Origin: Roseiarcus sp963835885
GTDB taxonomy: Bacteria > Pseudomonadota > Alphaproteobacteria > Rhizobiales > Beijerinckiaceae
Length of the DNA: 64,000 nt
Assembly (NCBI GenBank): GCA_963835885.1
Contig: CAWIHF010000003.1
Coordinates: 124,001-188,000 of the forward strand
Direction: 5' to 3'
The position numbers and the translations under genes were made by a program. Shown in pieces: positions 50,100-59,185 of the stretch (its first letter is position 1; each line of letters opens with the position of its first letter). Below the pieces are notes generated by a model, which saw only the letters and a list, made by a program, of their open reading frames with translations, did no database searches and was not told where the DNA came from.

Positions 50100-50897
50100 T
50101 CAAGCGAGGAACGACCGCACAAAGAGCGTCGCAGGGCGCTCGCGCAACGCGTCGGGCGTACCCACCTGCTCGATCCGGCCGGCGTTGAGGACAGCAACGC
50201 GATCCGCGACCTCCATCGCTTCCGCTTGGTCGTGCGTAACGAAAACAGTTGTGAGGCCTGTGCGGTCGTGGATATCACGCAGCCATTTCCGCAGATCCTT
50301 ACGAACTTTGGCGTCGAGCGCGCCGAACGGCTCGTCGAGGAGCAGCACGCGGGGCTCGATGGCGAGCGCGCGGGCGAGCGCGACGCGCTGGCGCTGGCCG
50401 CCCGACAGTTGCGACGGATAGCGATTTTCGAATCCAGGAAGCTGCATCATGTCGAGCAGCGCGGACACCCTTACAGCGATCTCTTCCCGTGGCGGGCGCA
50501 ACCTTCGCGGCCGGACAGCCAGGCCGTAGGCGATATTGTTGAACACGGTCATGTGGCGGAAGAGGGCATAGGACTGGAAGACGAAACCCACGCGGCGCTC
50601 CTGAACGGACAGCTTCTCCGCGTCTTCGCCGTCGAGGCGAATCGAGCCCCCCGCCTGAGTTTCCAGGCCGGCCAGGAGCCGCAGAAGCGTCGTCTTGCCT
50701 GACCCTGACGGTCCGAGAAGCGCCAGCAGTTCTCCAGGCGCGATGTCGAGGTCGATCCGATCGAGGATGACGTGCGGTGCGAAGGTCTTCGACAGCCCGC
50801 GCACGGAAATGGCGTGCGGGGCGCCGAACGAAGTTGCGGAGCTTGGCAAGTCCGGGGCTGAGGCCGCCAGCGGCTCAACCGGAACGTCAAAGCCCAT
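50100..50897 (-). CDS. cysA: Sulfate/thiosulfate ABC importer ATP-binding protein, short C-terminus
   Basis: About 265 residues from MGFDVPVEPLAASAPDLPSS at 50897. Walker A LLGPSGSGKTTLLRLLAG, Q-loop FVFQSYALFRHMTV, signature LSGGQRQRVALARALA, Walker B LLLDEPFGALDAKVRKDL, H-loop FVTHDQAEAMEVADR. It stops at FVRSFLA, so the C-terminal regulatory domain usual in CysA (another 80-100 residues) is missing. A one-base shift would extend it by about 50 unrelated residues to about 49972. Last gene of the operon and overlaps cysW. Confidence 0.88.
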   Translation of the reverse strand: MGFDVPVEPLAASAPDLPSSATSFGAPHAISVRGLSKTFAPHVILDRIDLDIAPGELLALLGPSGSGKTTLLRLLAGLETQAGGSIRLDGEDAEKLSVQERRVGFVFQSYALFRHMTVFNNIAYGLAVRPRRLRPPREEIAVRVSALLDMMQLPGFENRYPSQLSGGQRQRVALARALAIEPRVLLLDEPFGALDAKVRKDLRKWLRDIHDRTGLTTVFVTHDQAEAMEVADRVAVLNAGRIEQVGTPDALRERPATLFVRSFLA

Positions 50898-51747
50898 GAC
50901 GCCCGCTTTCCTGGCGTCGCTCGAAAAAGGTTCTGAGGCCGAGCGTAACCAGGGCCAGAAGCGCCAGGAGCGAGGCGAGGGAGAAAGCGGCTGCGATGCT
51001 GTATTCATTGTAGAGGATCTCCACCTGCAGCGGGATCGTGTTGGTGAGCCCGCGGATGTGGCCGGAAACGACCGAAACGGCGCCGAATTCACCCATGGCG
51101 CGGGCGTTCGCCAGCAGGACGCCGGTCAGGAGCGCCCATTTGACGTTGGGCAGGGTCACGGTAAGGAAAATCTTCAGCCCGCCCGCGCCGAGGGTCAGCG
51201 CGGCTTCTTCTTCGGCCGTCCCCTGCTGCTGCATCAGCGGAATGACCTCGCGCGCGACGAATGGGAAGGTCACGAAGAGAGTCGCAAGCACAATGCCCGG
51301 CACGGCGAAAATGATCCGGATTCCATGCGCCGCGAGCCGCGGGCCGAAAAGGCCCTGCGCGCCGAACAGGAGGACGAAGACGAGGCCCGACACGACCGGC
51401 GAAACGGAGAACGGCAGGTCGATCAGCGTGATCAGCATATTCTTGCCGCGAAACTGGAACTTCGAGACGCACCAGGCGGCCGCCAGTCCGAATACCGCGT
51501 GCAGGGGCACGACAATCGACGCGACTATGAGCGTAAGCGCGATCGCCGCGCGCGCGTCGGGATCGGCGAGCGCGGAGAGGTAGCCGGCTCATCCTTTTCC
51601 CCCGGCTTCGACGGCGACGACGACCAGCGGCGCGAGAAGAAAGAGGCTCAGAATGCCGACGGTTCCTGCGATCAGCGTCCTTCGCGCGGACGCGCTCTCG
51701 CTCGTGACCGGCGAGCCGGCGCGCACGGTCAGCGCAAGGTCAGACAT
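50887..51747 (-). CDS. cysW: Sulfate ABC transporter permease CysW, one frameshift
   Basis: Start MSDLALTVRAGSPVTSESAS at 51747, with first helix GTVGILSLFLLAPLVVVAVE. After a shift near 51595 the frame continues through VVPLHAVFGLAAAWCVSKFQ, DLPFSVSPVVSGLVFVLLFG and the EAA loop EEEAALTLGAGGLKIFLTVT, ending with RQESGRHGL. Six membrane segments expected. Overlaps cysT (8 bp) and cysA (11 bp), so it is translationally coupled. Confidence 0.87.
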
Positions 51748-52597
51748 GGCCGAGCCGCCTCCGGGTCCAGGCCTGCGCGGCGTTGATGGCGAACAGCATG
51801 ACGAACGACACCGCCAGCATGATCGCGGCGATCGCCGTCGCCCCCGCATAGTCGTATTCCTCGAGTTTCACGACGATCAGCAGCGGCGCGATCTCGGAAG
51901 CGAACGGCACGTTGCCGGCGATGAAGATCACCGAGCCGTATTCCCCGACGCCGCGAGCGAAGGCGAGCGCCACCCCGGTCAGGAGCGCCGGAGTAAGCTC
52001 GGGGATCAGCACGCGACGGATCGTCTGCCATCGGCCTGCGCCGAGCGTCGCAGAGGCTTCCTCCTGCTCTGCGTCGAGCTCCTCGATGACCGGCTGCAGG
52101 GTGCGCACGACGAACGGCAGGCCAACGAAAACCAGCGCGACGAGAATGCCCCAGGGCGTGAACGCAATCTTCACGCCCAGCTTGGCCAGAGGAGCGCCGA
52201 ACCAACCGTTCGGCGCGTAGAGGGTCGCCAGCGATATCCCCGCGACTGCGGTCGGCAGCGCAAAGGGCAGATCGACGAGCGCGTCAAGAACGCGGCGGCC
52301 CGGGAACGAATAGCGCATTAGCGTCCAGGCGATGAGCGAGCCGACCGCGGCGTCGATCACCGCAGCGGCGCTCGAGATGCCGAAGGAGACCTTGAGCGCC
52401 GCGAGGACGCGCGGCTGCGTCGAGGCCGCCAATATGCCGCTCAGTCCGAGCGCCGAGGCCTTCGCGACAAGCGCCGCCAGCGGCGCAAGGACGATAATCC
52501 CCAGATAAAGGAGCGTCGCCGCCATTGTCGGCGCAAAGCCGGGCAAGGCGCTCGGAGTCTTGAGCGGGGCTCGCGCCGCTGACACCGGCTTTGTCAA
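51740..52597 (-). CDS. cysT: Sulfate ABC transporter permease CysT
   Basis: About 285 residues from a TTG at 52597 that overlaps the sbp stop (TTGA). Membrane segments include APTMAATLLYLGIIVLAPLA and LPFALPTAVAGISLATLYAP. The EAA loop is EEASATLGAGRWQTIRRVLI, and a later conserved segment is FARGVGEYGSVIFIAGNVP. It forms the channel with CysW. Frame intact. Confidence 0.92.
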   Translation of the reverse strand: MTKPVSAARAPLKTPSALPGFAPTMAATLLYLGIIVLAPLAALVAKASALGLSGILAASTQPRVLAALKVSFGISSAAAVIDAAVGSLIAWTLMRYSFPGRRVLDALVDLPFALPTAVAGISLATLYAPNGWFGAPLAKLGVKIAFTPWGILVALVFVGLPFVVRTLQPVIEELDAEQEEASATLGAGRWQTIRRVLIPELTPALLTGVALAFARGVGEYGSVIFIAGNVPFASEIAPLLIVVKLEEYDYAGATAIAAIMLAVSFVMLFAINAAQAWTRRRLGHV

Positions 52598-53645
52598 TGG
52601 ATCGCCTTCTCGATCTGATCGAATACGCCGCCGTCGGCGAAGTGCTTGGCCTGCGCCTTTTCCAGCCGCCGAAGGCCTCGTCCACCGTGATGAGATTGAT
52701 CTTGGGGAAGCGCGCGACGTCTGCCTTGGCGGCGAATTGGGGGCTTGTGGGGCGGTAGTAGTTCTTGGCGATGATCGCCTGCGCCGCCGGTGAGTAGAGA
52801 TACCGCAGATAGGCTTCCGCCGCCTTCCGCGTGCCTTTCGCGTCCACATTGCCGTCGACGAGCGAGACGGGAGGTTCGGCGAGAATGGACAGCGACGGCG
52901 TGACCATCTCGAACTGGTCCTTGCCGAACTCCTGGGTGGCCAAAAAGGCCTCGTTCTCCCACGCGATCAAGACGTCGCCGACGCCGCGCTGGGCGAAAGT
53001 GATGGTCGACCCGCGCGCGCCGGTGTCGAGCACCGGAGCGTTGCGGTAGATCGCGGCGACGAAGTCCTTCGTCTTCGCCTCGTCGCCCCCGAATTTCTTC
53101 ATGCCGTAGCCCCAGGCGGCGAGATAGTTCCATCGCGCGCCCCCCGACGTTTTGGGATTGGGGGTGACGACCACGAAGCCGGACCTCGCGAGATCGTCCC
53201 AGTCATGAATCCCCTTCGGGTTGCCCTTGCGGACGAGGAACACGACCGTTGACGTGTAGGGGCACGAATTGTGCGGCAGCCGCTTCTGCCAGTCGGCCGG
53301 GATCTTTCCGGTCTTGGCGCTGATGGCGTCGATGTCCGCGGCGAGCGCAAGCGTGACAACGTCGGCGTTTAGGCCGTCGATGACCGCCCGCGCTTGGGCG
53401 CCGGAGCCGCCGTGCGACGTCTCGATCGTCAGTGTCTCTCCGGTCTTCGCCTTCCAGTCGGCGGCGAAGGCCGCGTCGATCGCCTTGTAGAGCTCGCGCG
53501 TCGGATCGTACGAAATATTGAGAATCGTCGTGTCGGCTCTCGCAAACCCACTCAGAAGCGAGAGGGCAAGGACAGCGGCGCAAAGCGCGCCGACGCGCGG
53601 ACGCGCAAGCGAAACAATCTTCTCCGTCGATCCTAGTGACACCAT
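52594..53645 (-). CDS. sbp: Sulfate ABC transporter substrate-binding protein, one frameshift
   Basis: About 350 residues. Signal peptide VGALCAAVLALSLLSGFARAD, then the Sbp signatures ILNISYDPTRELYKAIDAAF, IETSHGGSGAQARAVIDGL, ADVVTLALAADIDAIS and GARWNYLAAWGYGMKKFGGD. Frames change near 52665, after which FADGGVFDQIEKAIH completes the conserved C-terminus at 52594. It binds periplasmic sulfate for CysTWA. First gene of the operon, with a twin-dyad operator 7 bp upstream of the ATG. Confidence 0.92.
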
Positions 53646-53651
53646 CCGGCC

Positions 53652-53693
53652 CCATTTAGTGTACTAAGTTTGTGGTCTTAGTAGACTAAATGG
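53652..53693. promoter_or_regulatory. Twin-dyad operator upstream of sbp-cysTWA
   Basis: A 17-bp inverted repeat with one mismatch: CCATTTAGTGTACTAAG (53652-53668) and CTTAGTAGACTAAATGG (53677-53693), spacer TTTGTGGT. Each arm itself holds the dyad TTAGT-N2-ACTAA (53656-53667 and 53678-53689), centres 22 bp apart. On the minus strand TTGTCA lies 8 bp before the first dyad, so bound protein would cover the promoter. Confidence 0.75.
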
Positions 53694-54134
53694 AAATTGA
53701 CAAGGGGTCAACGCGCGCTCACGCTAGGGTTTGCCCTGCCCGCGCGGGTCACCCATTTTGCCTTCCGAGAGAACTGGCGTTCAGTTGTTGCAATAAAGGC
53801 ACAGCCGTCAGCAATTGTAACGTCGCGGCGAGCTGAGTTCGAAACCGCATGGCAGACATAATGACAAATTGATGTCGGTCCGTTTCGTTCTTAGCGCCCT
53901 GAAACGATTCCAATTCATCTGTCGTCTTTTTGACATAAACGCGCCATTAGCCGCCGCAGAGGGTGCAAGGAAGCGGCAATTCGGCGGCAAAACTCGGGCG
54001 AAATGCGCCTAGCGCGAATCTCGCAATCCATCTTATTGTGCCTTCGGCCGCGCCGCCGTCGCGCGCTTGGGCGTCCTAAAGGCCCAGCCTTGCGAGGCGG
54101 ACACGGCGTTCAACGCCGGAGTTCGGGGGCGATT
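53694..54134. other. Intergenic region between sbp and porin 2
   Basis: No gene. It lacks the twin-dyad motif, so porin 2 is probably regulated differently. No other clear signal. Confidence 0.4.
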
Positions 54135-55646
54135 ATGAAAAGACTTGGAATTGTTCTGCTTGCGACGGTCGCTCTCGCGAGCCTCGCCCGGGCAGCTGAC
54201 TTGCCAACGACGAAGGCCCCGATCGCGATCCCCAAGCCGAACTGCTACGCGACCATCTGGACCTGGCTCGATTCCACCGCGGCCGATTGCCCGCTGACCT
54301 ACAGGGGCTTCACCGTCTACGCCACGATCGACGTGGGCCTCGGCTACAACACGAACGGCGCCGGCTTCAACCAAGCCTACCCGAATGGCGTCGCCGACTT
54401 CATCAGCAAGCAGAGCAACGGCCCCAAATGGCTGTGGACGCCCAACGAAATCAGCCAGTCGGTGGTCGGCGTCAAGATGAGCGAGCCGGTCGGCTACGGC
54501 TGGTCGGTCGTCGGGACGTTGGAACTCGGCTTCAATCCGTATTCTGGCTACCTTGCCAACGGCCAGCGCTCGCTTGTGATGAACAACGGCAAGCCGCTCA
54601 TCTACCAGAACGCAGAGGGCGATTCGAGCCGCAACGGCCAATGGGACAACTCGCAGGGCTTCATTGGCGTTAGCCATCCGACCTACGGCACACTGACTTG
54701 GGGCCGCGTCAATACGCTCTCGCTGGATGCTCTGGTCGCCTACGATCCAATGGGCGGCGCCTACGCCTTCTCGCCGTTCGGCTATTCGGGTCAGTACGGC
54801 GGCTTCGGCGACACCGAACTCACCCGCTCTAACACGGCGTTCAAGTACCACGTGGACATCTCCAACTTTCGGGCGGCCGCCTTGGTTCAGACCGGCGGAT
54901 ACAACCTCGGCAACGGCGCGACCGAGATGTACCAGGGTCAGCTCGGCGCCACTTTTGGCAACCTGTCGCTCGACGGTATCGTCAGCTGGGCGAAGAACGC
55001 AGTGAACCTCAGTAACTTCACCGGGTCCTGCGCCATCAAGTCGGGCATCTACACGTGTACGTCCGGCATCCCGAACTTCTACAATGCGGACGACCTGAAG
55101 GCGACGCTGTCCAACAATACCGGCGTCATGCTGCTCGCCAAGTACAAGTGGAACGCCTTTACGTTCTCGGGAGGCTATGAGTATATCCATCAGGCGAATC
55201 CGAGCGACGACTTTCTGAACGGCTTCAAGACCGAGGCGGGTTACAGCGTGCCCGCCACGATTCCGTCGACGGTTCCCGGAGCGGCGAAGTTGTGGCCGAC
55301 GGCGTGGACAAACTACACTGCCTATAATAACAACAGGGACTTCAACGTGTTCTTCGCCGGCGCCAAATACGCGTTCAATTCCCAGATCGACGTGATCGGC
55401 GCATTCTACTATGGCACTCAGAACGACTATTACACCAAACCCTGCACCGGCTCCGGCATCCACATCACCAACAGCGCCTGCGCAGGCTCGCTCGACGCGC
55501 TCTCGTTCATGGTCGACTACCGCCCGGTCAAGCGCGTCGACCTCTACGCCGGCGTGATGGTGTCGAACGTCTACGGCGGCCTGGCGAACGGCTACCAGCA
55601 GGTTCAGAACATCGATCCGACTGTCGGCCTGCGGGTCAAATTCTGA
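54135..55646 (+). CDS. Outer-membrane porin 2 (porin_4/porin_2 type)
   Basis: About 503 residues from ATG 54135 (the frame is open from 54003, but only here does a signal peptide begin: MKRLGIVLLATVALASLARA). Mature start ADLPTTKAPIAIPKPNCYAT. Later landmarks are VYATIDVGLGYNTNGAGF, FIGVSHPTYGTLTWGRVNTL, GGFGDTELTRSNTAFKYHV and RVDLYAGVMVSNVYGGLANG, ending LRVKF. Paralogue of porin 1 on the other side of the sulfate operon. Confidence 0.9.
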   Translation: MKRLGIVLLATVALASLARAADLPTTKAPIAIPKPNCYATIWTWLDSTAADCPLTYRGFTVYATIDVGLGYNTNGAGFNQAYPNGVADFISKQSNGPKWLWTPNEISQSVVGVKMSEPVGYGWSVVGTLELGFNPYSGYLANGQRSLVMNNGKPLIYQNAEGDSSRNGQWDNSQGFIGVSHPTYGTLTWGRVNTLSLDALVAYDPMGGAYAFSPFGYSGQYGGFGDTELTRSNTAFKYHVDISNFRAAALVQTGGYNLGNGATEMYQGQLGATFGNLSLDGIVSWAKNAVNLSNFTGSCAIKSGIYTCTSGIPNFYNADDLKATLSNNTGVMLLAKYKWNAFTFSGGYEYIHQANPSDDFLNGFKTEAGYSVPATIPSTVPGAAKLWPTAWTNYTAYNNNRDFNVFFAGAKYAFNSQIDVIGAFYYGTQNDYYTKPCTGSGIHITNSACAGSLDALSFMVDYRPVKRVDLYAGVMVSNVYGGLANGYQQVQNIDPTVGLRVKF

Positions 55647-55903
55647 TCGTCTTTTTTCGACCCGACCTATGGTCGCAACGGTTTTCGGCCTCCCAACCCT
55701 CGTTCCTACCCGCCGGCGCCACGACACTTCGACAGATTCGCGCTCCTTCGCCCTTGTTCACCCGCCGCAATCGGGCAATAAGAGAGGCGACAACTGGCGC
55801 CGGGACGGACGGCGCGCCTTTCGCCGCAACATTTGGCGATCGGGGGCTGACGCGGCGCGGCGCCGATCCCCCCTTGAGACCATCGCCGCGCATGGGGCGC
55901 ACA

Positions 55904-56149
55904 ATGTCTTTCGCTCATCCCCTCGCCAGAGGGGCCAAAGTGTGGACCGCAAAAGGCCACGACGAGAAAGAGCAGCGCGTTCTTGTCGTCGTCACCACCG
56001 TTCCGCTCGATCCGGGCCAGAAAGGGTACAAGAAGCCGCTGGTCGAAAAGCTGTCGCGCGCCGCCCGCGAATATCTCGCCGAATCCAAGGAGGCCGAGTC
56101 GTTCATGCTGATCAACCGGCTGCGCGACTGGAATCCGGCGAAGAGCTGA
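55904..56149 (+). CDS. Small conserved hypothetical protein (81 aa)
   Basis: Reads MSFAHPLARGAKVWTAKGHD, EKEQRVLVVVTTVPLDPGQK, GYKKPLVEKLSRAAREYLAE and ends with FMLINRLRDWNPAKS. It is lysine-rich, with mixed beta-alpha character and no signal peptide. I recall close relatives as hypothetical proteins in Rhizobiales but know no function. An upstream extension to 55754 looks non-coding. Confidence 0.6.
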   Translation: MSFAHPLARGAKVWTAKGHDEKEQRVLVVVTTVPLDPGQKGYKKPLVEKLSRAAREYLAESKEAESFMLINRLRDWNPAKS

Positions 56150-56297
56150 CGAGGTCAGGCGAGCGAGCGCAATCCGCGGAAATCTCCGGCGGATCGCGAG
56201 AGAGACGCTGCTGCTTTTCTTGAATCACCACTGTGATAAGGTATGTGCGCCCAGGCGCGGACCGCCTCGAGGGCCGATTTCAGGGAGGGTCATCGAC

Positions 56298-56870
56298 ATG
56301 GCCAACACATTGACCGGTTTCGGAACCGCTCAGTCGCTTGCGCCTTTGCATGCCAAGTGGGGCTGGATCGTCGCGCTCGGCGTCGTCTATGTCGTCGCCG
56401 GCGTCATCGCGCTCGGCAGCGTCTTCGCCGCGACCGTGGCCAGCGTTTTCGTCGTCGGCATCATGATGATGATCGCGGGCGTCGCCGAAGTGATCAACGC
56501 CTTCCAGATCAAGACCTGGGGACGCTTCATCTTCTGGCTCCTGCTCGGCGTTCTCTACATCATTGCCGGCTTCGTCGCATGGGACAATCCGTTGCTGACC
56601 GCGGTGTGGCTGACCCTGTTCCTCGGCGCGGCGCTGGTCGCCTCGGGCATCGTGCGCATCTTCCTCGCCTTCAACATGCAGCACGGGTCGCCGTGGATCT
56701 GGGTCGTCGTCTCGGGTCTGATCACCCTCATCCTGGGCGTGATTATTCTGGTGCATTGGCCGTTCTCGGCGGTCTACACGCTCGGCATTTTCCTCGGCGT
56801 CGACCTCGTCTTCGCCGGCGCCAGCTGGATCGGGATCGGCATGGGCCTGCGCAACGCCCGCCTGGCCTGA
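56298..56870 (+). CDS. HdeD-family membrane protein
   Basis: 190 residues with six hydrophobic segments: WIVALGVVYVVAGVIALGSV, FVVGIMMMIAGVAEVINAF, WLLLGVLYIIAGFVAWDNPL, LFLGAALVASGIVRIFLAF, WVVVSGLITLILGVIILVHW and LGIFLGVDLVFAGASWIGIG. The YIIAGF..WDNP motif marks the HdeD/DUF308 family, linked to acid resistance in enterobacteria. Role here unknown. The start at 56298 follows AGGGAGGGTC (ribosome-binding site). Confidence 0.9.
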   Translation: MANTLTGFGTAQSLAPLHAKWGWIVALGVVYVVAGVIALGSVFAATVASVFVVGIMMMIAGVAEVINAFQIKTWGRFIFWLLLGVLYIIAGFVAWDNPLLTAVWLTLFLGAALVASGIVRIFLAFNMQHGSPWIWVVVSGLITLILGVIILVHWPFSAVYTLGIFLGVDLVFAGASWIGIGMGLRNARLA

Positions 56871-56955
56871 CGAGTGGCACGATTTTTCGGAAGCGCGGTG
56901 CTCGCATTCGCGCCGCGCCGCGGTGGCTGACGCTTGAGCTTTTGGGGGCCTTTCC

Positions 56956-57177
56956 GTGCGCTGGATCTACCTCGCTGTCGTCGTCCTGATCGCTGTGGCG
57001 ACGCTCATCTTCGCGTTGCAGAACTTGCAGATCGTCAGCGTGGCCTTCCTGGCGGCGTCGATCAGCGCGCCGCTTGCGATCGTCGTCTTCGTCGTCTACG
57101 TGCTCGGCGCGGCGACCGGCGGAAGCCTGTACGCGCTCCTGCGCAAGTCCGTCCAGGGCTCGCGGCGAACGGCTTGA
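56956..57177 (+). CDS. LapA-family (DUF1049) small membrane protein
   Basis: 73 residues from GTG 56956. Two membrane segments, YLAVVVLIAVATLIFALQNL and LAIVVFVVYVLGAATGGSLY, with the family motif FALQN.Q.V.V.FL between them. LapA/YciS-like proteins act in LPS-assembly control or envelope organisation. Frame intact. Confidence 0.85.
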   Translation: MRWIYLAVVVLIAVATLIFALQNLQIVSVAFLAASISAPLAIVVFVVYVLGAATGGSLYALLRKSVQGSRRTA

Positions 57178-57247
57178 AGAGCGGCCAAAAGCCAAGAACC
57201 GCAAAATTGATTCAACGACGGTCTTTGTCTGGGCTAGTCTCACGGGC

Positions 57248-58229
57248 ATGCGCGCCATGGTGTTGCGGCGGGCCGGCGAGCGGCTCGCATGGAGGAGCGG
57301 CCCGACCCGGATCCGGGGCCGGGCGAGATCCGCGTGCGGGTCGAGGCCTGCGGCGTCTGCCGCACCGACCTGCATGTCGTCGACGGCGAACTGCCGGAGC
57401 CGAAGCTGCCGATCGTCCCCGGCCACGAGATCGTCGGCCGGGTCGAGGCTGCCGGCCAAGGCGTCGACATGCGACCGGGGACGCGGGTCGGCGTCGCCTG
57501 GCTCGGCCATACCGACGGGACTTGCCCCTATTGCCGGAGCGGGCGAGAGAACCTGTGCGACACGCCGCTGTTCACCGGCTACACCCGCGACGGCGGCTTC
57601 GCCACCCATACGATCGCCGAGGCGGCCTTCGCCTACCCGCTCGGCGACGACCTCGACCCGGTCGCCGACGGCGCCCCTGCTCTGCGCCGGCCTGATCGGC
57701 TGGCGGTCGTTGAAGGCCGCCGGCGACGGGCAGGCGATCGGCATCTACGGCTTCGGCGCGGCGGCCCACATCATCGCCCAGGTGTGCCGCTGGCAGGGAC
57801 GGCGGGTGTTCGCCTTCACCAAGCCGGGAGATGCGGCCGGACAGGCGTTCGCCCGCTCGATGGGCGCGGAATGGGCCGGCGGCTCGGACGAGAGGCCGCC
57901 CGCCCCGCTCGACGCGGCGATCCTGTTCGCGCCCGTCGGCGCAGCTCGTTCCGGCGGCGCTCGGGGCGGTGCGAAAAGGCGGCCGCGTCGTCTGCGGCGG
58001 CATCCACATGAGCGACATCCCGTCGTTCCCCTACCGGCTCCTATGGGAGGAGCGCAGCATCGCCTCGGTCGCCAATCTGACACGTGAAGACGGCAGAGAG
58101 TTCCTCGCCCTGGCGCCGCGCGCAGGCGTGCGCACGACGACGACCCCCTACCCGCTCGACAAGGCGAACGAGGCGCTCGACGATTTGCGCTCGGGCCGTC
58201 TCGAGGGGGCGGCGGTGCTTGTGCCGTGA
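57248..58229 (+). CDS. Zinc-dependent alcohol dehydrogenase, frameshifted
   Basis: Medium-chain dehydrogenase of about 325 residues. Start MRAMVLRRAGERLAW. Catalytic zinc ligands Cys in ACGVCRTDLHVVD and His/Glu in PGHEIVGRV. Structural zinc cysteines in GTCPYCRSGRENLCDTP. Rossmann motif GIYGFGAAAHIIAQV, end PLDKANEALDDLRSGRLEGA. Frames shift near 57290, 57670 and 57945, all inside conserved sequence, so assembly indels are likely. It oxidises alcohols with NAD(P). The exact substrate is unknown. Confidence 0.87.
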
Positions 58230-59110
58230 GGCGAAAAAGGCGCCTCAATGGGATCGGCGGCTCGCTATCTTACGGAACGCCTCAGGCCAAATTTCTCCAA
58301 GCCGAACCAAGCCCAAACCAAGCCAGACCAAGAAAACGGGCTTGGATTGTCTTGGATTCCTTCGTCCGATTGGGGCCTTTTCAATGGGTTACGGGCAATC
58401 CAACAATCCAAATCAGAAAATTTTGTTCCCCGGATGGAGTCCCGTCGGCCCCCGGCGGCGAGCGCGCTCCAACCCGTCGCCTGGAGCAATGGGCGCGTCG
58501 GGACGAAGCCCATGGGTGACGCACGGACCCCGCATCGGCCGCCTTGGCCGTTACCCGGCGCCTCGCATTGGCCTCACCGCCGCGGATCGAAGACGCGAGG
58601 CCGCGGGCCTGCGGGCGATGCGTCCTGCGGGGCGCCATTTCCGGGCGCGAATCGCGGCTTTTCAATCGCTTGCGGCGCCATCTCCGGGCAAATCGCATCG
58701 GACCGTCCACCGCGGATCTCGCCTGGATCGCCCGGCGTCGCGGCTTCCCGGTCTTGCCTGGCCACGTAGGGACCCGCGCCGATTGATGGCGAGCGAATTC
58801 CGCCAATGCGATCAACGCCACGCCCTGCAATATTCGCCCCGTTTCGTCGCCTCGGCGCATGAGGCCCGCCATCTCGACGAGAGACCGATCCCCCGACGAT
58901 TTGACCATCATAGCGCGGGTTACAATTTTCGCCAAGAAATTGTTCTCGTTATGTTCGAGGACCGCGGCCGGCCAATCCGACGATGGCTCGCCGGCGACGA
59001 CACCCAGGCCAACGCGCATCGCGCTCCCGAGGAGGCGATCGCCATGAACCGCAACATATGATCGCGGTAGGGACGCTCATTACTGAGCGCCCCCGCACAG
59101 CACCGTACGA
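58230..59110. other. Long region without a supported gene
   Basis: About 880 bp. It contains a scrap of the dispersed repeat (58374-58390), tracts such as CCAAGCCGAACCAAGCCC and CAATCCAACAATCC, and a minus-strand open frame (58381-59019) with arginine-rich composition typical of antisense GC-rich DNA. An AT-rich stretch near 58905-58955 could hold a promoter. I see no family match. Confidence 0.45.
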
Positions 59111-59112
59111 CC

Positions 59113-59185
59113 TTGCCGCCCTCGCGATAGCTCTCGCGCAAGAGGACGGCGGGCGGCGAATCGCGCTTTGGGATGCGCGTGACGC
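59113..59185 (-). mobile_element. IS1634 N-terminal scrap
   Basis: The minus frame encodes VTRIPKRDSPPAVLLRESYR and EGGKV, nearly identical to the N-terminus of the transposase at 29882-29800. Only about 70 bp remain. It is joined directly, in frame, to the group II intron ORF. Confidence 0.8.

Noticed and set aside
54033..55727. 564-codon minus-strand open frame opposite porin 2
   Set aside because: Same reason. The plus-strand porin explains the sequence fully.
58381..59019. 212-codon minus-strand open frame
   Set aside because: Arginine-rich, no motif, no ribosome-binding site. Composition is typical of non-coding GC-rich DNA.
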